DNA of 54,623 nt, taken from the NCBI RefSeq assembly GCF_000761485.1, contig NZ_JPMX01000062.1, forward strand, positions 1 through 54,623, given 5' to 3'. Positions 34,475-41,878 of the stretch are shown here, piece by piece; position 1 is the stretch's first letter, and each line of letters begins with the position of its first letter. Under the pieces are notes generated by a model that saw only the letters and a program-made list of their open reading frames with translations, had not been told where the DNA came from and made no database searches. The DNA is from Modestobacter caceresii (GTDB lineage: Bacteria; Actinomycetota; Actinomycetes; Mycobacteriales; Geodermatophilaceae). Both the position numbers and the translations under genes were made by a program.

Positions 34475-35437
34475 CTACAGCAGCGCGTTGGGAAGTGACT
34501 CAATATCTGCTCCAAGCCGGACTAGGACCTCAGGCGTGATGTATATTTTGTAGGTTTGGTTGCGGCGCCTGAGTACGCTCAAGAGCTTGTCCTTCGAGAG
34601 AATGCTTGCATACCACACCAGCGTCTGGTAAGGGCTCAATCCGTCGGGATGGCGCCCCCCGCCATCCGCTTTGCCCCTCTCGATAAAAGCGGTCAACTGA
34701 GCGAAGTCTTTCAGATCCAACGTGCGAGCCACTTTGCTGAAATTCTCGCCTTGGCGACGCAAGTCCGTGGCCAGTACGTCCGCAGTCCACTCGGCCTTCA
34801 GATACCGAATCACCTCATCTAGTCGAGATTCGGGCTCGCCGATCGATGGTAGATGTGGCGAATCTTCCAGGGCATTCATGGAGGAGACGGACAGATCAGC
34901 ATGCTCCAATAGAGCCTTGATTTGAAACGCCACCCTGCTCCTGGCCCAGCTAGCCCGGTCGTACTTGTAGACAAGGTCATGCGTGGCTATCGACCAAGCG
35001 TGTTGCAAGAAGGTCTTTATCTGGATTTCGAACACGATCTCATCGATCGGTCGAGGTGGTAGTTCCTCGGCAGGCTTGAGGTGTCCATACAAGCGCAAGT
35101 CATCGAATCGAAAATCGGACGCTTGTTTGCTCGTTACATCGCTTGTCGGGGGGCGCCGGTCGACCACCTGGAAAAAGTCGTCGATGTACGCCAGAGCGAT
35201 CGGTATGTCGGCAAGCGTTGGCACCACTATCATGGTGCCTACGAAGTCTTCGAGGCGTTCAGGGTCGCTGAATCGACCGGACTCAAGTTTCTGGTAAAAG
35301 CTTTCTTGCGCCTTCTTCCGTGAGGTGTAGTACCAGTCACTTCTCCTGCTGCTGAACAGCTCTGTGAGTTCACGGAGGAGTAGGTCGGCTAGTGCGCTTT
35401 GAGCCGCATAGGCCTGACGCATCGATTCCGGGATCAA
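34475..35437 (-). CDS. RelA/SpoT-fold protein in putative defence operon
   Basis: 320 aa. The (p)ppGpp-synthetase-like fold is indicated by SRKKAQESFYQK at 39-50, RLEDFVGTM at 61-69, LRLYGHL at 114-120 and EIQIKTFLQHAWSIATHDLVYK at 137-158, the last matching the canonical EIQIRT...QHxWA...H...YK element with the catalytic Glu. The DxxGxR motif has Met69 in place of Arg, so donor handling may differ from true ppGpp synthetases. No hydrolase (HD), TGS or ACT domain, hence a short stand-alone enzyme like toxic small alarmone synthetases. Third gene of a tight operon, 3 nt after the DUF262 stop. A/T-rich codons. Could act as an infection-triggered effector (inference). Confidence 0.75.
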   Translation of the reverse strand: MIPESMRQAYAAQSALADLLLRELTELFSSRRSDWYYTSRKKAQESFYQKLESGRFSDPERLEDFVGTMIVVPTLADIPIALAYIDDFFQVVDRRPPTSDVTSKQASDFRFDDLRLYGHLKPAEELPPRPIDEIVFEIQIKTFLQHAWSIATHDLVYKYDRASWARSRVAFQIKALLEHADLSVSSMNALEDSPHLPSIGEPESRLDEVIRYLKAEWTADVLATDLRRQGENFSKVARTLDLKDFAQLTAFIERGKADGGGRHPDGLSPYQTLVWYASILSKDKLLSVLRRRNQTYKIYITPEVLVRLGADIESLPNALL

Positions 35438-35440
35438 CGC

Positions 35441-36529
35441 CTACTCCGTTAGGAGGTAGTCCCGCAGCGCTTCAAATCGCGCGCGCCGCTGAGGCTCTTC
35501 GGTGCTCGCCCCGGTTGAGTTGGACAAATATCTCTGTACCGAGGTGTTGTCCGTTGAGCGGTCGCGGGTGGGGTCTCCCGCGTCGAGGATTCGCAATCGC
35601 TCAAGCTCCGTGTGGAACCCGAGATACTTATCAGCACATGCGCTGGCATCCTTTTTGCGCAAGTCCGTCAAGGCGACAGTGGCCCAGAGGGGATAAAGAT
35701 GATTCCGAGAGGTTGCCTTTTCGGTTATCACGGAGTTGTGAAGATTCATGTCCCGAAGAAATAGTGCATTCGACTCAAAGGCCTCCGTGAAGGCAGGGCC
35801 ATCAAAATCCGGAACACTCTCTGCTGGATCCTCATACATGGCGTATATGAAGTCGATGCCTTCTTGGTCGAATCCGACTACTTGACGGCGAAGCATGATC
35901 TCGGCGAACTCGGAAAGAATCTGGACGTCGGCCATTCTTTTGCGTCGAGCGAGTGTTGAGACCTTCAGTTGCTTCCAGATTTCTGCGTCGGCTTGGGCCT
36001 CGAGGTATGTGATCAGCCATCCGTCGAAACGGGCGTGACGCATCTCTTGCGGTTCGAGTTTCCGGGAGTTTCGGTTCAGGCGTTCGAAGATCTCCTTAAC
36101 GATCGCTTCTTGGACGTCATCCAACTGCTCGACCAGCAGCTGATAGCGCCAAAAGGCCTTACGAGCGGAAGGAAACTCCTCTAAGGCCTTCCAGTTGGCA
36201 CCCCTGAGTCGGCTATCTCCATAGTCCTTTGGCAATCGAATCTTGTTATCGACAAAGTCCAAGATCGTCGAGAGGCGCTGCTTGCCGTCTACGACGTGGT
36301 ATGTAGGGTTTCCCTCGTCGTCGAGGCTGGTGTGAAAAAATATCGCCGGACTCGGGTAGTTGCGCAGAATGGTGTCCAAGAACCGCTGCTTCTCTCGCAG
36401 GCTCCATACGCTTCTGCGCTGGTATGGCGGATTAAGGTCAAGCTGCTTGTAGCGATTAAGGTTTAGAAGCCAAGTAATGCTTTGAAGGCTCGGCCGTCGA
36501 TCCATGCCACCATCAAGTGGATCAGTCAT
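35441..36529 (-). CDS. DUF262-domain protein (ParB/GmrS-like)
   Basis: 362 aa. N-terminal DUF262 domain with PPYQRRSVWS at 34-43 and VVDGKQRLSTI at 79-89, the ParB-like DGQQR motif used for nucleotide hydrolysis/DNA cleavage in GmrSD and BrxU-like proteins. The C-terminal DUF1524 (HNH-type nuclease) partner domain is not visible, so this is a DUF262-only version with a helical C-terminal region. The start ATG overlaps the MTase stop by 8 nt. Role in known systems: restriction of modified or unmodified foreign DNA. Here it sits between a methyltransferase and a RelA/SpoT-fold gene. A/T-rich. Confidence 0.85.
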   Translation of the reverse strand: MTDPLDGGMDRRPSLQSITWLLNLNRYKQLDLNPPYQRRSVWSLREKQRFLDTILRNYPSPAIFFHTSLDDEGNPTYHVVDGKQRLSTILDFVDNKIRLPKDYGDSRLRGANWKALEEFPSARKAFWRYQLLVEQLDDVQEAIVKEIFERLNRNSRKLEPQEMRHARFDGWLITYLEAQADAEIWKQLKVSTLARRKRMADVQILSEFAEIMLRRQVVGFDQEGIDFIYAMYEDPAESVPDFDGPAFTEAFESNALFLRDMNLHNSVITEKATSRNHLYPLWATVALTDLRKKDASACADKYLGFHTELERLRILDAGDPTRDRSTDNTSVQRYLSNSTGASTEEPQRRARFEALRDYLLTE

Positions 36530-37898
36530 CGTGCGACTCCTTGTTTCTAATCTCTAATGGGTCGTGCAGACTGAGCAAGTCTGACACGTTGACCTGTGTC
36601 GTGCCGCTTCGTTCCTCGAACTGCTGCTGCGTGGCAGGGTGAGCGAGGCTTGTCATGATGTGTTGGGCTTGCCCTGCGCTCAACCCTTTCCTACCGGCAT
36701 GGATGACGTTGACGTGGTTCTCAAAGGCGACCCCTGAGTGCGGTCGCAGTTCCTGCTCTGTCACGAGCCTGGCCATCAACCGAGGAGTACTTTCCTTCGG
36801 TGCAATACGCTTGACGACGATGTAATTCCCTATTGGGAAGATATGCCTCTGAGTTTTATCGGTGCGCTTCAAATACAGGCGGCCATCTCGGCGAGACCTG
36901 TGCCCCTTGGATACGAAGGGTGAACCGATAAGCGGCACATTTTTCGTGTCAACCTCTTCGACGATATAGTCTTTCATGCGGAAGTCGACCACGGAACCCG
37001 TCGATGCCGTCACCGGAGATCGCAGCAAAAGTGCATGATCTGCTGCGCGGCCGGTCTGTCGGGCTGCCTCCGGGCTTGCGGGTATTGTGATGAAATAATC
37101 GTTGCCCTGACTCTGAAGTACTCGGTCAGAGGGCACTGTGGTTGCGTGAGTGGCCTGCAAGTCGAGTCCCGGCGACCAGGATAGCTCGATGTTGTCCGCC
37201 TGAGTGTCGCGCACGAGATGCAGAATGACCGTTTCCTGAAGCACTCGATCTTCCGGAAACACCATGGTGCGACTCTGAAAGAGGTGGAGTCGTCGCAAAC
37301 TGCACTGCGAAAACATCTTTCGCCTTAGCTCGGCGAACTGCGGCCCAGAGCAGAAGCTTCTGGGGACGATGGCGACGAGTTGTCCTTGTGGCGCTAGCAG
37401 CTCGACGGAGAGCCAAAGGAAAGCGCCGTACAGGTTGGGAACCCGAATGTACCTTGCTTTTAGCGGATGGCGTTCTGGCGTGTCCTTGCCAATCCTAGCG
37501 TACGGCGGATTGGATATGATGGCATCGAACGTAGTCGCGTCTTCTTTCGCTTGATCGGCGAACGAAATGAAATTTGCGTTAAGGACTTTCACCGATCCGC
37601 GACTCAGTCGTTCCCAGTCGGCAACCGCATCCTCTAGGTGGTCGCATAGGAGCTCATCGACCTCGGCGAGCAGCATGTTGACTTGCTGGGCTGACTGGGA
37701 TAGTCGTGAGGAAAGTAAAGCATCGGTCAATGCGCCAGCGCCAGCGCCAGCGTCTAAGGCTCGAAGATTGTCGCCAGGCCGCGGATCAAACATTTCGGCC
37801 ATCAGCGCTGCGATGGGCTGTGGCGTGAAAACCTGTCCGACGTGTCGAACCTCGCGAGCTGCTTCCGCCGACGCAGGGAAGGGGAGCTCCAGGGGCAT
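36522..37898 (-). CDS. Eco57I/TaqI-type adenine-N6 DNA methyltransferase
   Basis: 458 aa. Motif X GQVFTP at 21-26, SAM-binding motif I LRALDAGAGAGALT near 45-58, catalytic motif IV SNPPYARIG at 129-136; the remainder resembles the TaqI-like target-recognition region. Gamma-class m6A enzyme, without an attached nuclease domain. First gene of the three-gene operon. ATG 37898 has no ribosome binding site but TAGTCT lies six bases upstream, so the mRNA may be leaderless. A/T-richer than the surrounding genes. Probably marks self DNA for the downstream DUF262 and RelA/SpoT-fold proteins. Confidence 0.88.
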   Translation of the reverse strand: MPLELPFPASAEAAREVRHVGQVFTPQPIAALMAEMFDPRPGDNLRALDAGAGAGALTDALLSSRLSQSAQQVNMLLAEVDELLCDHLEDAVADWERLSRGSVKVLNANFISFADQAKEDATTFDAIISNPPYARIGKDTPERHPLKARYIRVPNLYGAFLWLSVELLAPQGQLVAIVPRSFCSGPQFAELRRKMFSQCSLRRLHLFQSRTMVFPEDRVLQETVILHLVRDTQADNIELSWSPGLDLQATHATTVPSDRVLQSQGNDYFITIPASPEAARQTGRAADHALLLRSPVTASTGSVVDFRMKDYIVEEVDTKNVPLIGSPFVSKGHRSRRDGRLYLKRTDKTQRHIFPIGNYIVVKRIAPKESTPRLMARLVTEQELRPHSGVAFENHVNVIHAGRKGLSAGQAQHIMTSLAHPATQQQFEERSGTTQVNVSDLLSLHDPLEIRNKESHDD

Positions 37899-37928
37899 CC
37901 GTAAAGACTAAGGCGACCCAGCGGCCGT

Positions 37929-37968
37929 CCGGTGAGCCGCCCTAAACTCGTCCGGTGGGGCTCACCGG
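37929..37968. repeat. 10-bp inverted repeat at island right border
   Basis: CCGGTGAGCC (37929-37938) and GGCTCACCGG (37959-37968), 20 nt apart, upstream of the methyltransferase start. CGTCCGGTG also recurs directly at 37926 and 37949. It could be an operator for the cassette or a junction relic. Confidence 0.55.
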
Positions 37969-38018
37969 TCCGGCTCTTCCCGGTCTCCGACCGGGACGGT
38001 GTCTTCGTCACCGTCTGA
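37951..38018 (+). pseudogene. Remnant of a second nirD 3' end
   Basis: Reads PVRLFPVSDRDGVFVTV and stop in one frame, with SGGA just before it in an adjacent frame (one base missing). This parallels the functional nirD ending TGGAAPLRIYPVREESGQLVVLV. High GC third positions, like host genes. No start or upstream part. Interpreted as the original nirD terminus displaced by the island; chance similarity over ~20 residues is the alternative. Confidence 0.5.
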
Positions 38019-38097
38019 CGAAGGACCACGCTGCCCCACACCACTGGCGGGCTCGCGGCGGGCCTCTGCAGCGGAGCCGTTCCAGGACGTCACCACC

Positions 38098-38370
38098 TCA
38101 GGGGTGCATGCGGACACCCTTCATGACCTTGTCGACGGCGTTTCTTGGGCCGTGTACGGCGAGGTCCACCAGGTCAGGGTCCAGGTCGGCGCCGGCGACC
38201 GCGCGCACCGCGGCGCGGTTCTGCAGGTCGCCCGGCGTGCTGAACAGCTCGGCGGTGAGGATGGCGGAGGTGAGCGATCGCTCCAATGCATGGGTGCGGG
38301 CGGCGCGGAGCAGCTCGGCCGGGCCAGCGAGCACCAGCACCGGCTGGCGCAGCATCGGCAGCGCGTTCCC
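38098..38370 (-). pseudogene. DUF2000 protein, 5'-truncated
   Basis: C-terminal ~90 residues of a DUF2000 protein: GNALPMLRQPVLVLAG, then AVRAVAGADL and VDLAVHGPRNAVDKVMKGVRMHP, all matching the end of that family. The first 45 or so residues, with the usual IVVRDDL start, are missing. The internal ATG at 38355 could allow an 85-residue product, but the fold would be incomplete. Homology stops at exactly the point where the divergent AraC remnant begins. Confidence 0.7.
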
Positions 38371-38566
38371 CCGGCGGCACGGGCTGCCGCCGCACCGCTA
38401 CCTGACCGGACGGCGGGTCGACCTCGCCCGGCGGCTGCTGCTGGAGGTGCTGTCCGCCGCCGAGGTGGCCAGCACGGTCGGGTTCACCGACCAGTCGCAC
38501 CTGACCCGGCACTTCCGCCGGATGATCGCGACGACCCCGGCGGCCTACGCGCGGTCCGCGGACTGA
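38366..38566 (+). pseudogene. AraC-family regulator, C-terminal DNA-binding fragment
   Basis: About 66 residues of an AraC/XylS helix-turn-helix domain: RRHGLPPHRYLTGRRVDLARRLLL and STVGFTDQSHLTRHFRRMIATTPAAYAR. The effector domain and first helix-turn-helix are absent. An open frame extends upstream to 37955 but that sequence has no AraC similarity. AraC genes are often divergent from DUF2000 genes, so one deletion probably removed both 5' halves. Confidence 0.75.
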
Positions 38567-38604
38567 CCCGGTCGCGACGGCGGTCAGAACGCGGCCGGTC
38601 CGCC

Positions 38605-38682
38605 GTCCCCCTGCACCAATGCCTGGCCCCCCGCACCAACGCTGGTACAGGGGGACAGTCGGTGATCAGGTCACCTGATCAC
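38605..38682. repeat. REP-like inverted repeats
   Basis: GTCCCCCTG (38605-38613) pairs with CAGGGGGAC (38648-38656); inside, GCACCAATGCCTGG and GCACCAACGCTGG are near-direct repeats. Right after, GTGATCAGGT-C-ACCTGATCAC (38662-38682) is a perfect 21-bp palindrome. Located between convergent genes; possibly a terminator or repetitive extragenic element. Confidence 0.65.
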
Positions 38683-38704
38683 TGCTGGGAACAGGTGGCG
38701 CGGG

Positions 38705-39499
38705 TCAGGTGGGGGGCAGCTCGAGGTCGGCGAGGGCGGCGGTCACGTCGTCCTCGCGGACGAAGTCCAGCGCCAGCAGCCGGTGCACCAGCACGCCGCG
38801 GCGGGTCAGCCGCAGGTCGGTCGGGCGCAGCCGGGGCCGGACGGCGCCGGGACGGGAGACGACCGGCGCCGGGTCCAGCAGCCCGCTGCGTTGCAGGTCC
38901 GACACGTCCTCCCGGGCGCCCCAGGCCCGCCAGCCGCGCGGGTCGTCCTCCAGGGCGCCCAGCGGCAGCGGGGCCCGGTCACGCCGGCCCACGGCGGCCA
39001 GGAACACCAGCTGCCGCCAGCTGCACGACTCGGCCAGCTGAAGCGCCCGGGCGGCCAGCGCCACGTCGATGTCGGGGGAGACGACGACCTCGGCGACCAG
39101 GTAGCCGAGGTGCCGCACCCGGCGTTCCTCGGTGGTCTCCCGGGCGGCCTGGACGACGTCCTCGACCAGCCGCTCGGCGGCCGACCGGGCGGCGGTGCTC
39201 ACGCTGAAGAAGCCGTCGCTGCGCACCGTGCGGCCCTGGTGGGCACGGGTGATCGACAGTTCGGCGGCGAAGGCGAGGGCGGCGCCGGCCCGCGCGCGTT
39301 CCCAGGTCAGCGGCAGCTCGGCGGCCGAGGTGGCGGCGTCGCGGAGGCAGGCGGCGAGCCGGTCGTCCAGCCGCAGTGGGCTGGACCCGGGCTCGAAGAG
39401 CAGCCCGGCCACGGCCCGGGTCATCGACCCGGCGACCAGTTCCCCGGTCTCGACCAGGTCCCGGCCGGGCACGCGCTCATCGCCGATGGAGTCCCTCAC
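38705..39499 (-). CDS. Hypothetical soluble protein
   Basis: 264 aa, family not recognised. N-terminal ELVAGSMTRAVAGLLFEPGS, a middle helical part with WRQLVFLAAVGRR and a C-terminal DLRLTRRGVLVHRLLAL that looks like a winged-helix or coiled segment. No signal peptide or TM. GTG start at 39499 lacks a strong ribosome binding site. Downstream of narK on the same strand after a hairpin, so perhaps separately transcribed. The antisense long frame is not coding. Confidence 0.6.
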   Translation of the reverse strand: MRDSIGDERVPGRDLVETGELVAGSMTRAVAGLLFEPGSSPLRLDDRLAACLRDAATSAAELPLTWERARAGAALAFAAELSITRAHQGRTVRSDGFFSVSTAARSAAERLVEDVVQAARETTEERRVRHLGYLVAEVVVSPDIDVALAARALQLAESCSWRQLVFLAAVGRRDRAPLPLGALEDDPRGWRAWGAREDVSDLQRSGLLDPAPVVSRPGAVRPRLRPTDLRLTRRGVLVHRLLALDFVREDDVTAALADLELPPT

Positions 39500-39573
39500 G
39501 CGGTGATCATGGCCCGCCGCGCCCGGTGACGCACCTGGCGCGGGTCCCGTCTCACCACGGCGGGGCAGCGCAC

Positions 39574-39607
39574 GGCCGCCCCGCACCCTGGCAGGGGCGG
39601 GGCGGCC
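39574..39607 (-). terminator. Terminator after narK
   Basis: GC-rich stem GGCCGCCCCG / CGGGGCGGCC extended by CCC/GGG, just 15 nt after the narK stop. No T-run, as is usual in high-GC actinobacteria. Confidence 0.6.
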
Positions 39608-39621
39608 GGGAGCAACGGGGG

Positions 39622-41058
39622 TCAGACGCCGGTCTGCTGCATCAGCGTGCCGCGGCGCAGGTAGACGAACCAGGTCACGGCGACGCAGGCGATGTAGAAG
39701 CTGCAGAACGCGCCGAGGGCGGTCACCACGCTGCCGGTGGCGAGGTAGGACTCCGACACGATCCGCGGGATGAACACCGCTCCCAGCGCACCGACCGCGG
39801 AGATGATGCCGACGGCGGCGGCGGTGTCCCGCCGCGCCCGGTAGAGCACCTGCGCCGGGGAGTCCGTGGACCGCGACGCGGCCGCCTCGGCCCGGTAGAT
39901 GATCGGGATCATCCGGTAGGTCGACCCGTTGGTCATGCCCACGACGGCGAACAGCACCAGGAAGCTGGCCAGGAACCCGCCGAAGCTCCCCGCCCCGAGC
40001 GCGGCGATGGCGGCGCCGATCGCCACGGCCTGGCCGACGAACGTCACGATCGTGACCTTCGCGCCGCCCACCCGGTCGGCGAGCCACCCGCCGAAGGGCC
40101 GGGAGAGCGAGCCGACCAGCGGCCCGAGGAAGGCGTAGCGGTAGGTGTCGGCGGCGAACTCGTTGGCCAGCACCAGTGGGAACGCACCGGAGAACCCGAT
40201 GAAGGAGCCGAACGCGCCGATGTAGAGGAAGGACATGATCCAGGTCTGCTTGCGCCGGGCGATGGCTGCCTGGTCGGCGATGTTGGCCTTCGCCCCGGAC
40301 AGGTTGTGCATCCCGAACCAGGCGCCGGCGATCGCCAGGACGATGAACGGCACCCAGATGAGGGCCACGTTCTGCACGTACCGGGCGTCACCGCCGGCCG
40401 TCGCCCCCGTGCTCCCGCCGATCACCGCGATCGTGCCGGCGGTGACGGCCAGCGGGCCGACGAGCTGGATGATCGCCACGCCGATGTTGCCGCCGGCAGC
40501 GTTCAGGCCGAGCGCGAAGCCCTTCTCCCTGTCCGGGTAGAAGAAGGAGATGTTGGCCATCGAGGAGGCGAAGTTGCCGCCGCCGAAGCCGCAGGTGACC
40601 GCGGTCAGCACCCAGAACCAGTAGGGCTGCCCGGTCGTCGCGGCGACCACGAGCATCGTCACCGGCACCAGCAGCAGCGCCGCGCTGACGACCGTCCAGT
40701 TCCGGCCACCGAACAGCGCCGGCATGAAGGTGTAGGGCACCCGCATGATCGCGCCCACCAGGCCGGCGGTGGCCACCAGCCAGAACAGCTGGTCGCTGGT
40801 GAAGCCGTAGCCGATCGAGGCCAGCACGGCGGTCGCGACGCTGAACATCTGCCAGACGCTGAACCCGACGTTCTCCGCGAGCACCGACCACACCAGGTTC
40901 CGGCGGGCGACCGGCCTGCCCTGCGGTGACGCCCAGAACGCCGGGTCCTCCGGGGTGTAGTCGTCGATCCACCGGCCGCCCCGGACTGCTGGAGGGGACT
41001 CGCCGGCGGATGGTGCGGCGGTGGGTGCGCCCGGGCGGTGGAGCTGGGTCTCGGTCAT
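39622..41058 (-). CDS. narK: Nitrate/nitrite MFS transporter
   Basis: 478 aa major-facilitator protein of the nitrate-nitrite porter group. Twelve hydrophobic helices after a ~50-residue soluble N-terminus. Contains the nitrate signature GFGGGNFASSMANISFFYPD with EKGFALGLNAAGGNIGV, and a second one AFGSFIGFSGAFPLVL later. Imports nitrate for NasA. ATG start 41058; its promoter carries the same phased motif as nasA and cynS. Usually adjacent to nirBD; here the defence island and a deletion scar lie in between. Confidence 0.92.
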   Translation of the reverse strand: MTETQLHRPGAPTAAPSAGESPPAVRGGRWIDDYTPEDPAFWASPQGRPVARRNLVWSVLAENVGFSVWQMFSVATAVLASIGYGFTSDQLFWLVATAGLVGAIMRVPYTFMPALFGGRNWTVVSAALLLVPVTMLVVAATTGQPYWFWVLTAVTCGFGGGNFASSMANISFFYPDREKGFALGLNAAGGNIGVAIIQLVGPLAVTAGTIAVIGGSTGATAGGDARYVQNVALIWVPFIVLAIAGAWFGMHNLSGAKANIADQAAIARRKQTWIMSFLYIGAFGSFIGFSGAFPLVLANEFAADTYRYAFLGPLVGSLSRPFGGWLADRVGGAKVTIVTFVGQAVAIGAAIAALGAGSFGGFLASFLVLFAVVGMTNGSTYRMIPIIYRAEAAASRSTDSPAQVLYRARRDTAAAVGIISAVGALGAVFIPRIVSESYLATGSVVTALGAFCSFYIACVAVTWFVYLRRGTLMQQTGV

Positions 41059-41123
41059 GAGGTCATCCCTGGTCAGCGGCCGGTCAGCGGGGCGCTCGCC
41101 CGGCTGGGACGGCGCCGAGGACG

Positions 41124-41177
41124 ACGCTAGGAACGGGGCGTTTCCACCCGACCGCAGCGGCGTGACCGGTGCGGTAC
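41124..41177 (-). promoter_or_regulatory. narK promoter with phased nitrogen-cluster motif
   Basis: Minus strand: GTACC (41177), GTCAC (41166), GCGGT, GAAAC (41144), each 11 bp apart, then 10 nt and TAGCGT (41129-41124) as -10. The segments GGTCACGCCGC, GAAACG and CCTAGCGT are shared with the cynS promoter at identical spacing. Expected 5' UTR of about 60 nt. Confidence 0.7.
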
Positions 41178-41259
41178 ATGCCCCGCACGGGCAGCCGGAC
41201 GACGCTGTGAGGCCGGGGAACCCCCCGGCGCGGGGCAGTCGGTCCTACCGTCCAGGGGC

Positions 41260-41787
41260 ATGACGGACCGACTCGTGCTGCCCGTGCTGCTCCGCGGCTG
41301 GGACGAGGCCCGCGGACGACTGGACCAGCGGCTGGCCGGGCTGGACGACGCCGAGTACCTCGACGAGCCGGTGGACGGCGCCTGGTCGGTGCGCCGCGGG
41401 GACGACGGCAGCTGGACCGCGGACTGGGCCCGCCCGGCCCCGGACCCGGCGCCGGTCACCACGATCGCCTGGCGGCTGTGGCACCTGGCCTCGGACTGCT
41501 TCGCCGACTACCTCGCCCAGACGCCGTCCGGGCGGCCGCTGGCGGTGACCGGCCGGGAGTGGCACGGCGATGCGGCATCAGCGCTGCGGGACCTGGACAC
41601 GGCCGCGACTGCCTTCCGCACGACGATGGCCGGTCTGGGGGAGGAGGGGATGTGGCGGCCCCTCGGACCGGACTGGGGGCCCTACGCCGACTCCAGTTGG
41701 GCCGACCTGCTGGTGCACGCCACCGACGAGCTGGCCCACCACGGTGCGGAGATCGCCCTGCTCCGTGACCTGTACCGCTGGCGCTGA
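41260..41787 (+). CDS. DinB-family protein
   Basis: 175 aa four-helix-bundle DinB/YfiT-type protein. Metal-ligand histidines expected at the helix ends: WRLWHLASDCFADYL and HATDELAHHGAEIALLRDLY. Many DinB proteins are thiol-dependent transferases using mycothiol or bacillithiol; activity here unknown. ATG start without strong ribosome binding site. Divergent from narK and unrelated to nitrogen use as far as can be seen. Confidence 0.82.
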   Translation: MTDRLVLPVLLRGWDEARGRLDQRLAGLDDAEYLDEPVDGAWSVRRGDDGSWTADWARPAPDPAPVTTIAWRLWHLASDCFADYLAQTPSGRPLAVTGREWHGDAASALRDLDTAATAFRTTMAGLGEEGMWRPLGPDWGPYADSSWADLLVHATDELAHHGAEIALLRDLYRWR

Positions 41788-41802
41788 CGCCGGCCCCCGG
41801 AC

Positions 41803-41847
41803 CGACGACGAGGCGGCCCCTCCCGGAGAGAGGCCGCCTCGTCGTCG
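41803..41847. terminator. Bidirectional terminator, 16-bp perfect stem
   Basis: CGACGACGAGGCGGCC (41803-41818) and GGCCGCCTCGTCGTCG (41832-41847) between convergent DinB and FNT genes. Confidence 0.8.
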
Positions 41848-41878
41848 TGCCCTGCGCGCCGCCGGCGCGGGTCAGGGG

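Larger units (their letters stand above)
34427..37979. mobile_element. Candidate inserted island carrying a three-gene cassette
   Basis: Abrupt A/T-richer DNA between two copies of the nirD 3' end. It holds three same-strand genes and no integrase, transposase or terminal repeat that I can recognise. Borders are estimates: both nirD tails share CCCGGTC near 34422-34428 and 37979-37985. Mechanism of entry unknown. Confidence 0.5.

Noticed and set aside
34465-37979. Island as a classical integrative element
   Set aside because: No integrase, transposase, excisionase or tRNA target, and only a 7-bp shared core at the borders, so I call it only a candidate insertion.
37955-38365. Open frame joining the nirD remnant region to the AraC fragment as one protein
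   Set aside because: No similarity before the AraC part; it crosses the antisense of the DUF2000 remnant and uses unlikely codons.
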